64,000 nucleotides of DNA from Basidiobolus meristosporus CBS 931.73 (lineage: Eukaryota > Basidiobolomycota > Basidiobolomycetes > Basidiobolales > Basidiobolaceae). The DNA is taken from NCBI GenBank assembly GCA_002104905.1, contig MCFE01000326.1, forward strand, positions 1 through 64,000, in the 5' to 3' direction. Position 1 is the stretch's first letter. Each line of letters opens with the position of its first letter. A program made the position numbers and the translations under genes. Positions 56,520 through 64,000 of this stretch are shown here, in pieces. The notes below the pieces were generated by a model. That model did not search any database and had not been told where the DNA came from. It saw nothing but the letters and a program-made list of their open reading frames with translations.

Positions 56520-57313
56520 AGATATGAATAGTCTATCTTCAGTTGTTGCAGCATTTCCATATTCAGGCTTCTTTTGCTGATTATCTTTCTTTTTGAGACA
56601 TCGGTCTGATGTGTGTCCTTTCCTTTTACAGTAGTTGCAAAACAGGTTGCTGTTGCCTTTGTAGGGTCTTGGGTACTTCCTTTGTTGGCTATCATTGCTC
56701 ATTAAAGCATTTTCTTCTTCCTTCTTATTGGTGCTTGATTTTCTTAATTCTTCATCCAGGAGCCTTCCATATATGTAATTTAAGGTCAAATATTCAGTTC
56801 TGGACTCTATGGCTGATACAAGGCCCTGAAACTTGTCTGTCAGGCTATTCAGGATGGTAACTATCACATCCTCATCAGTAGTTGGTACACCCACAAATTC
56901 CATCTCATCTACCAGCAGGATAATTCTGTTAATTAGATTTTTCATTTCTTCTCCTGGCAGCATATTTGTAGTAAAACATTTTTGTCTCAGATACATTTTC
57001 TTAGCAGCTGAACATGACTGGTAGGTGTCTTCTAATGCTTTCCTGGCATTCTTTGCCGTTTTTGCTCTTGAGCATTGAATTAGCAATTTGTCTTTAACAT
57101 CAAGGCAAATGCATTTAAGGCACTTTGTTCTTTCTTCTGGTACTTCAAGGGTTTCTCTCCCACGTTTTCAGGAGGGAATTCTTCTCCCATGACAACATCC
57201 CAAAGGCCTCTTTCTTGTAGCAGCATCTTCATCTTCACCTTCCACACTTGGTAGTCAGATCCATCCAACTTTTCAGCAGAGGGAAAAATTTCAGTTATAG
57301 CAGTTGTAGACAT
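56520..57313 (-). pseudogene. Copia-1b gag, nearly intact
   Basis: The ATG at 57313 begins MSTTAITEIFPSAEKLDG. The N-terminal frame ends near 57080, where a one-base shift joins the long frame 57086-56298. That frame holds the capsid part (KNARKALEDTYQS, ILLVDEMEFVGV) and an intact zinc knuckle CNYCKRKGHTSDRC (about 56595-56640). It runs on in the same frame into the protease, as in single-polyprotein copia elements. Confidence 0.9.
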
Positions 57314-57332
57314 TACAGAGAGTGACAGCATG

Positions 57333-57344
57333 GGGCTCATAACC
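57333..57344 (-). other. Copia-1b primer-binding site
   Basis: The minus strand reads GGTTATGAGCCC directly after the LTR, identical to copia-1a. It targets the initiator tRNA-Met anticodon arm. Confidence 0.85.
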
Positions 57345-57694
57345 TGTTGTAAGAGTGTTGGAGATATTGGAAGTGATTGGGAGAACATGTAGATTATGTG
57401 GTTTTCACTTAATGATTTATTGAATGTAAAAGTAGTATTTATACTTTTACATGGTCTTGGCATAACAAACACATAGAATAGGTTAAGGAAGGTCCCAAGA
57501 GCATGTGTGCAAAGTTTGGGGCTGTCTGGACAACTTTGAGAATTTTCATGTTCTGGGAACCTGGTATTTTGGTGAAAATATTCAAAGTAAATCCCAACAT
57601 GGAATTTTGGTCAGTATTTTCTAGGATATGGAGGTAATGATCTAAGTGACTAAGTTAGATGAATATTTAGGTGGGAATACAAACTTTTACAACA
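57345..57694 (-). repeat. Copia-1b 5' LTR
   Basis: It is 350 bp, with TATA (GTATAAATAC in LTR sense) and poly(A) signals as in copia-1a. It ends TTTTACAACA at 57694 (plus-strand reading). Confidence 0.9.
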
Positions 57695-57699
57695 TTTTC

Positions 57700-59151
57700 T
57701 GGGCTGATGGTGTTGATTGGTGAGAACTGCTGCTTTTTCCAACACTTCCTTGTCTCTGGATTGGGTAGACCTTTTTTCTTTACCTTTATTTCAATCACTG
57801 CCAATTTGTTTACTGCTACTTTGACAAAGTGCTTCTTGTATGGTACTCTGTTTTCTTGTTGATGAATGCTGCATTGGAGCTTTTAATTTTGCCTTCTTGT
57901 CCATTGCCAGCACTCTCCCAGCAGCCTGATACTTCTTAGCCACATGCTTGTAACTATCAGCCCTGCTTGCAATAGACTCCTGAGGAAGCCACAGGCTTTT
58001 ATTACTGTTGAGTCCTTCATTGTTATTGTGACAGAGTGCTTCCTGTATTGAACTACATTTTCTTGTTGATAAATGCGGCACTGATTCATCTATTTCTGCC
58101 TTCCTGTCTCTTGCTGGCACTCTTCAGGCTACCTGATGCTGCCTTGCTGCTTATTTAAAGCTTTCAGCCCTGCTTGTGATAAGCTCTTAACAAAGCTGCT
58201 GGTTTTTAGCCATGGCACTCCTGTTCTTCTGTCTTTGATAGTTCTGCTACTCTTAAGATACTTTCTTGATATTTCAATGCAGGCCCAAGATCTGTTTGCT
58301 TGCTTGAATCCAGGATAAAGCTCATGGAACATGTTGAGCTCATTCTACTTGGCTTTTGGCTCATGACGGTCCTATGGTACACCAGCCCTGGGGGAATGCC
58401 TTGCTACACTTCTAATGACCTTGCAAATATTGACCCATTCTTCATCATTGCACTCAGCAGCCTCATGGATCTTCAATATTTTTTAATTTTAAGCTGCAGT
58501 ATACACCATAGTCCCTCCCTTCAATGCTGGGATATTTTTTCTGTAGGCTTTATCTTTGTGCACTGTTGTTGTGCTTTAAAGACTGCTTAGTGTTATGCTG
58601 CTGTTATATTGGGAAATGACCCAATTCTTGGATGTAATATTAGGCTACTTGAGCTCCTTCTTTGCAGCAAGGATTTTGCATTATCTACCTAGGATATCAA
58701 TTGCTCAGCATGTATTATCAGCTCATCCTGTCTCTGGACTATTTCCTGATTTCTCTGGGCCATTGCATTCAGCCTATTGGCCACTACATCTAATTGTCTC
58801 ATTTATGCTTTGGTATGAGCCAACAACATGCTGATTTAGATGGTGGTGAATTTATGATGGTCACTTGCTAGTCTTCAACCTAAGGTACTGCAACTTCTGC
58901 ATTTTCATCTGCCTGAGCATTATGGTCAGCTTGTAGCTCCACAGAGATTCTTGTTTGCTCACTTGACTGGGAGCCTGAGGAGACTGCATTATTACCTTCA
59001 GTGGTAACACTGTCAACATGGCCATATTTGGTTGTAGCCCTGCTTGTTGCACTGAATATCAAAGCAAGCTGTTGTCAAACACTTCTTCTGTTGCTGTCAA
59101 TAATGTGGTCTGGTTGGGAACTAGAAACTTTGCTTTATTTTTTGTCAGCAT
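57700..59151 (-). pseudogene. Plavaka-associated divergent gene, copy D/E, N-terminal part
   Basis: The start is ATG 59151 (MLTKNKAKF...), with a frameshift soon after. It holds the Ser/Gln-rich N-terminus (GSQSSEQTRISVELQ, about 58935-58980), a diverged coiled-coil region, and a LYPGFKQANRSWACIEISRKYLKSS segment (58240-58330). The longest frame, 57791-58120, shows two repeat units in tandem (RKCSSIQEALCHNNNEGLNS and RKQSTIQEALCQSSSKQIGS), spaced about 76 residues. It continues at 52798 across copia-1b. Confidence 0.7.
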
Positions 59152-59365
59152 TTATATGGAAGTGAGTCAAATCAAAGGGAATAGAGCTACATATATATGT
59201 ATATATAGTGCCACAACTTTTTTTATTATACTTACTATTCCAGGTCATCATTGAATCTTAAATTCATGCAAGTGCAATGTCTCAAATACAAAATAGTCTT
59301 AAGTTTACAGGGGTATTGACAAAAGAGGGATACAATAGTGTTATATTGTTGAGTATTAAGCTGTT
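59152..59365. promoter_or_regulatory. Divergent promoter region, copy D/E
   Basis: It corresponds to the spacers of copies B and C, with a single unit of the repeated block (AGTGCCACAACTTTTTTTAT). The transposase ATG of the other copies is changed here (CCCCGCAGAG for CCCCATGGAC). Confidence 0.5.
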
Positions 59366-60273
59366 TGCCCCGCAGAGACAACTACTTTGATTCAATGTCT
59401 TAAAAGAAGCAAAAAAAACCTAGTGGCCATTGGAACAAGCCTCTCTGCCATGAAGCATGCAGAGAGCATATGAAGTATTACAACAATCATTGGCAGTATC
59501 TTGCTGCACAAGTTACATTTGACTATTCATTAGTCACTACTGTACCAACATTATCTTGCTGTACACTTAATACTGTTGTAAAAGTTTGTAATTCCACCTA
59601 AATACTCACCTAACTTAGTCACTTAGATCATTACCTTCAAGTCCTACAGAATACTGACTAAATTCCTTGCTGGGATTTACTTGAATTTTTACCAAAATAC
59701 CAGGCACCCAAAACATGAAAATTCTCAAAGTTGTCCAAACAGCCCCAATCTTGGCACACATGTTCTTGGGACCTTCTTTAACCTATTCTATGTGCTGTTA
59801 TCCCAAGACCATGTAAAAGTATAAATACTACTTTTACATTCAATAAATCATTAAGTGAGAACCAAATAATCTACTTGTCCTCCCAATCACTTCCAATATC
59901 TCCAAGACTCTTACAACAAATACTTTTATCACAGCACCAAGCTGTACTTGTTACCTTGTGCATACTGAGTCAGGTGAGTTTGTGATGCATAGAGGCTCCC
60001 CCAGCCTCCTGAATATGGGATGCAGAGTGACAACTCTAAAGAAAACACTCACAGATGGATTATGAGCTTATCTCCCCTAGCCACAGTGCCCCACAGGAGC
60101 CAGCAAAATCTTAAATCCCATTTCTTAATGAGACTACACCTGTAGAAAACAATGCCAAGGATACTTTGTGGAGCCCAGAGAGCCAAGTAGTTCATTTACT
60201 GGGGAATGATCTAATGTTGTGATTAGAATAGTGGCATGTTTTCACAAACATAAGTAATGAGGGCATTGAGGTG
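59366..60273 (+). pseudogene. Tnp2/Plavaka transposase N-terminal fragment, copy D/E
   Basis: It matches 18693-19225 of copy B: the Cys/His-rich start (about 59420-59480), then after the solo LTR the TESGEFVMHRGS-type acidic segment (about 59960-60070), ending near the HVFTNISNEGIEV region. The start codon is lost, and several frameshifts are present. It is cut by the gypsy-4 LTR at 60274. Confidence 0.75.
59574..59918 (+). repeat. Solo copia-1 LTR with perfect 5-bp target duplication
   Basis: The 345-bp LTR runs from TGTTGTAAAAG to CTTACAACA, with AATAC at 59569-59573 and 59919-59923. It contains TATAAATACTACTTTTAC and ATTCAATAAATC. Confidence 0.97.
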
Positions 60274-61100
60274 TTGTGCACCAACATTTAAAAACTGAGC
60301 TAATCTCACTATGTCAGAAAATCATATAACCTAACTGATTTTCCCTAACCTAATTCTAGCTAGTCCCTGCAATGGTTTACTTTATTACTTCTCAAAATCT
60401 ATTCTTAGCTGTCACACTTAATCAACTTTTAGGTAGTTGTTATATCCTTAACTAAATCTGATAAGCCTTTCCTGGTGATTAGATATATGAGATATACCCT
60501 ATCAACACCCAAACTGGTTTCCATTAATCCAGTCTCTTGGAGCTTACTAATTCATCTTGATCAGTAGAGTATAAATACAGTGTACTGAATCCTTTGGTTT
60601 TGTGTGTTTCTCAACAAAACTAAGATTGTGTTTCAGTATAATTGAGAATAAAATAATTGCAGTCTAGTTTCTAATCAAGCCTAGCATATCTAGAACTCTC
60701 AAGAGCACAAAGCCTTGCCTGCATAGCAAACCAACTCTGTTGCCTTTGTAGCCAAACCCAGCTATACAAAAGACCATGATTAGACCAGAATCTCCCTGCT
60801 AATATTTTCACCAATCTCTGGCAATTCTAAAATTCTGCAATTAGTTGTCCCCTAGGTTCAGTTAAACTATTGAAGAAGCTTTTTACACTTTTCTCTTGGA
60901 TACAACACATTTTGTGTTATATTCCATTACATTCAATCTTTGATAAGATACTCTGATTAGCAAGCAATCCATGTCTTTCCATATTCACAGAAGCCAGAGA
61001 AATCAAGGGGAACTGACTGAGCAGCTTGAAAGATCATGCTTGAAAGAAACACCTTGATGCTTGAGCACTTGAAGGTTGCCAAGACAAGATTTAACAATTG
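60274..61100 (+). repeat. Probable 5' LTR of gypsy-4
   Basis: It begins TGTTGTGCACCAACA where Plavaka homology stops. It contains AGTATAAATACAGTG (about 60568, TATA) and GAGAATAAAATAATTG (about 60644). The 3' border cannot be set without a second copy; 61100 is an estimate. Confidence 0.5.
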
Positions 61101-61429
61101 TTGTAGAGGTGAGCTCCTTGTAGTTATTTCTGGCTACCAAGATAAAATCATATTTATCAAAGGTCTGGACAATTAGGCAATAATAATTGACAGCTTTGAA
61201 AATCTGTCAAGCCTTGCTCTGTATCAACCACCATAAAGTCATGCCTTTCAATCCTCCAGATCTACATCCCCCTCTAGAACTGCCTTGGTAGTTATACTAG
61301 GATCCTTGTCTCTTTATGCTGAAGGAGTCAATACCAAAAAGAATCCTACTGAGTTTCTTTACAAGTTTAGTCATGTCTTAGCTGCACACCAGCTGGGCTA
61401 GACTTCTGGTTCTCTGTCTCACCATGCAG

Positions 61430-62075
61430 GATGTTGACTGGGTTGAAGTGGATATTTCATCGAATTGTATGTGGAAGATTGCACAACACCTATTTTGTAG
61501 CCATTTTGATGATCCTCTCAAGATAGCACATCTGAGCTGCAATGTATGGAAAACTAAAACTCAAAAGGATGAATCTGTGTAAAACTTCTGTGATGGATTC
61601 CAAAGACAAAAGAGATTAGCTGGAGTTGATAATATGTTGCTCACAGCTCATTTTCTTTCAAGCTTTTGACACCAGCTACAGAGCAATATTGCTATTGGCA
61701 AAGCATGTAACCCTGCACATACTTATGATTATATCCCAGAGATATGTATGCTTGCAATTGCCATGCCTGCAGTGTTTAGCCAGACTTTGGGCAACACCTC
61801 TCAAGATCCAGATACAACTAGGAAAGTGATCAGTCATGTGACCAGGAAGAGGTCAACTGCTACCATGCATTGTCAGCTTCTTGGAAAATGCTATCATTTT
61901 ACCATTGAGTTCAAAGGCATCACCAAGCAGTCAAATAAGTCAAGAAATACCTCAGAGAAGCAGCAAAACACCAAAGTGATAAGCCATATGCTGATGGCAA
62001 ATGCTTTATATGTGGAAAGGTGGGACATAGATCACCTGCCTGTCCTGAGAAGAACTCTACACCATCAGCAATAGT
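61430..62075 (+). pseudogene. Gypsy-4 gag, broken
   Basis: The capsid-like part is hard to follow because of frameshifts (frames 61626-61829 and 61748-62074). The zinc knuckle is clear at 62002-62043: CFICGKVGHRSPAC, C-x2-C-x4-H-x4-C. Confidence 0.7.
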
Positions 62076-62088
62076 ACTGAGATCCTAG

Positions 62089-62637
62089 ATGATCATTCTA
62101 CAAAAACAGCTAACAGTTCAAGATTATCACAACCTCTTTGAATTTCAAGGTAAAATTGCAACCATTCAAGAGGTAAAGCTACCAATGATGCAGCCAAAAG
62201 CCATAGAGGTGCCACTCAATCTCAACAGCCAATCATATGTAGCACTACTGGATACCGGATCATCCAGCTCTATTGTATCACCTAATGTAATCAAAGAATG
62301 TGAATTGAAATAGGAAAGCAACCAGGAAAATCATACTTGCAGCCAAGGACCTCTCAGCCCCAAAATTGGTATAACCAACCCAATCAGCATACATTGTGGT
62401 TCAATAACTATAACTTAGCAAATGGAAGTTATTGACATTCAAGATGGACCTCAGGTATTCATTGGTCTTGACACATTTTCCAAACTTGGCATTCAGATAG
62501 GTGGACTACCATATCTTATCCTGGAAGCACTAATTCTAAGCCTCCCCAAATATATCAGATTCCCAAATTATCCCACCCAGTCGGAAGAAGAGGAGTCAAC
62601 CCAAACTTTCAGGCATATTCTCAATCAGTCAAATTAG
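62089..62637 (+). pseudogene. Gypsy-4 protease, broken
   Basis: The retropepsin active site reads VALLDTGSSSSIV (about 62239-62277), with the classic DTG. The distal VFIGLDTFSKLGIQIGG block is at about 62456-62505. A TAG at 62311 and a shift separate the two blocks. Confidence 0.85.
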
Positions 62638-62642
62638 ATATT

Positions 62643-63416
62643 GTGCCAGCCATACAAAGAAACCAAGCCATTCCAGGAAACAGTTTCTGCAGTATTCCAG
62701 AACCCATTATTATGCTAGAAACCCCATCTGGTGAGTCAACATGGAGAAGGCAATACCCAATTCTGCATTCATGTCAAAACTTAGTTGATGAAGTAGTCAA
62801 GAAGTGGGCCAACAGTGGAATTATCACTCAAGCCCATGGCAACACAGCATTCAATGGCCGTTTACTACTTGAACCTAAGAAAGGTGCAAATGGAAATTTA
62901 ACTCTGAAGAGATCCTGTTTGGACCCCAGACCTCTGAACAAACTTCTTCAAGGTGATAAATTTCCAATTCCAAGAATCCATGATATCTTTTCCTCACTAT
63001 CAGGGGCAAAAGTATTCTCCAAGTTGGACTTGAAGGATGCATATTACCAATTCTGGATCCATCCTGATCATCAGCATAAGTTTGCCTTTACTTGGAACAC
63101 TATGTAGTGCATGTTTTAGGGAACTCCATTTGACCTTGAGACACTTACCAGCAAGTACCAGAGAGTTATGACAATAATACTCATGAATGAACCATATGCA
63201 CTGGTATTTGTTGATGATGCCATCATATTTTCCACAAAGTATGCTGATCATTCAACTTATATTGCTGATGTAATCAACAGATTGACAGCTGCTGGACTGA
63301 TTCTCAATGCTGAAAAGTGCAGTTTTCCTTACTTCAACAGCAATCTACTTGGATCTATAGTCACACCAGCAGGCATCCAACTAGACCCTTTCAAACTGAT
63401 CAATATTCCTGAATAG
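62643..63416 (+). pseudogene. Gypsy-4 reverse transcriptase, broken
   Basis: The frame 62643-63107 holds the fingers and palm: NGRLLLEPKKGANG, LDPRPLNKLL, KFPIPRIHDIFSSL and FSKLDLKDAYYQ (first catalytic Asp). After a stop and shift near 63105 the frame 63168-63416 has ALVFVDDAIIFS with the other two Asp, then LILNAEKCSF and GSIVTPAGIQLDP. The FVDD form (Tyr to Phe) is less usual in gypsy elements. Confidence 0.9.
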
Positions 63417-64000
63417 CCAAAACCCCCTAGTGCTAAGTAACTTCAGCATTATCTAGAAGTATTCAACTATTGCATGGAATACATACCACTAATGTGCTAG
63501 TTGAATGCCACTTTAGATGTATTGTGCCATATCCCTGATCTTCCCTCTACCTGGAAAAACATGCATAACCAAGCCTTTGAGGTGCTCTGGAAACTGCTAC
63601 CACAAGCACCCATTCTATTCCACCCAGACCTTACTAAGACCTTTATTGTAGCTACAGATGCATCTAATGTTGGGCTAAGGGCAGTTGTCTATCCAGATAA
63701 AGACCAGAATCTGCCCCACTGGATCTCTTTCCAGGACAGATTCCTACAGCCTGCTGAGAGAAACTACTCCACCACCAAGAAGGAGCAACTTTCTATAGTC
63801 TTTTTCTTGCAGAAAGTTCACCAGTACCTATGGGGTAACCCTTTTCCCATTTACACTGACCACCAAGCTCTTGTCTATATCCACACTTGGAAGACTCTGA
63901 TTCCAATGCTTACTAACTGGCTTGATACTTTACCTGATTATCAATATACAGCTATTCATTACCCAAGATTTCTTAACATCCTACCTGACCATCTTACAAG
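63417..64000 (+). pseudogene. Gypsy-4 RNase H, running off the window
   Basis: The thumb region (PKPPSAK.LQHYLEVFNY) follows RT. RNase H then shows ATDASNVGL (about 63652-63678), ERNYSTTKKEQLSIVFFLQ, and PIYTDHQALVYIHTWK (about 63850-63895). The domain is open to the window end apart from a few early stops. Confidence 0.85.

Larger units (their letters stand above)
52799..57694 (-). mobile_element. Complete Ty1/copia element copia-1b
   Basis: The LTRs are 52799-53147 and 57345-57694, with about 15 differences in 350 bp. The flanks TGTTC (52794-52798) and TTTTC (57695-57699) are a 5-bp target duplication with one change. Copy B shows the empty site (CAGTCTGTTCCTGG). All copia domains are present, and a 209-bp MITE lies in RT. 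Stops and frameshifts in every gene make it non-autonomous. Confidence 0.95.
51921..60273 (+). mobile_element. Plavaka/CACTA-like DNA transposon copy D/E, split by copia-1b
   Basis: The left terminal repeat CCCTTTGAGAAATAATTG is at 51921. The accessory gene runs from both sides into the copia-1b insertion (52799-57694) and is colinear with copy B when that is removed. The transposase start follows, interrupted by a solo LTR (59574-59918). Everything after 60273 is replaced by the gypsy-4 LTR. Confidence 0.85.
60274..64000 (+). mobile_element. Ty3/gypsy element gypsy-4, leaving the window
   Basis: It begins with a probable 5' LTR that cuts off Plavaka D/E. Gag, protease, RT and RNase H follow in gypsy order. 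The element continues past 64000, so integrase and the 3' LTR are not visible. Its sequence is unlike gypsy-A and gypsy-1. Stops and shifts are present, fewer than in most elements here. Confidence 0.85.

Overview
The window is a block of nested, decayed transposable elements, and I see no ordinary host gene in it. It suggests a repeat-rich, AT-rich fungal genome, most likely a filamentous basidiomycete. The best evidence is several copies of a Tnp2/Plavaka-type (CMC, CACTA-like) transposase, a lineage typical of fungi, lying beside Ty1/copia and Ty3/gypsy elements. The copia primer-binding sites match the anticodon arm of a fungal-type initiator tRNA-Met. CG dinucleotides are visibly scarce and many gene breaks are transitions, as expected from cytosine methylation and deamination. 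The species cannot be fixed from this.

Layout: 1-3256 is a copia-1 remnant split by a foreign, pyrimidine-rich insert. 4310-7925 is a copia-1 element without its 3' part. 7926-11743 is a gypsy-1 LTR piece fused to Plavaka copy A. 12055-13862 is a fold-back (hairpin) element carrying a solo LTR. 14866-22935 is Plavaka copy B, the only copy with both ends, with three solo LTRs inside. 22940-27548 holds reverse-oriented gypsy-A and copia-1 pieces. 27549-28589 is an LTR-2 copy with a 209-bp MITE in it. 28590-31757 is copia-2a. 31758-36128 is a gypsy-A element with both LTRs. 36285-40731 is copia-2b, whose pol carries a gypsy-derived patch. 40732-45789 is Plavaka copy C. 45790-48824 holds copia-1 and Plavaka remnants. 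48825-51869 is a gypsy-1 element whose only gene is an intact 618-codon gag-protease. 51921-60273 is Plavaka copy D/E, split by a complete copia-1b with its own MITE and by a solo LTR. 60274-64000 is the 5' part of another gypsy element that leaves the window.

Three observations stand out. First, the Plavaka elements carry a second, divergently transcribed gene of about 690 codons that I do not recognise; it shares a 220-280 bp promoter region with the transposase and is kept in at least three copies. Second, the gag-protease CDS is intact among dozens of broken genes. Third, two related gypsy LTR families carry alternating TTC/GAA arrays of the heat-shock-element type.

Working names (copia-1, copia-2, gypsy-1, gypsy-A, gypsy-4, LTR-2, Plavaka A to F) are mine. 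Relationships were judged by eye from alignments within the window; no database search was possible.
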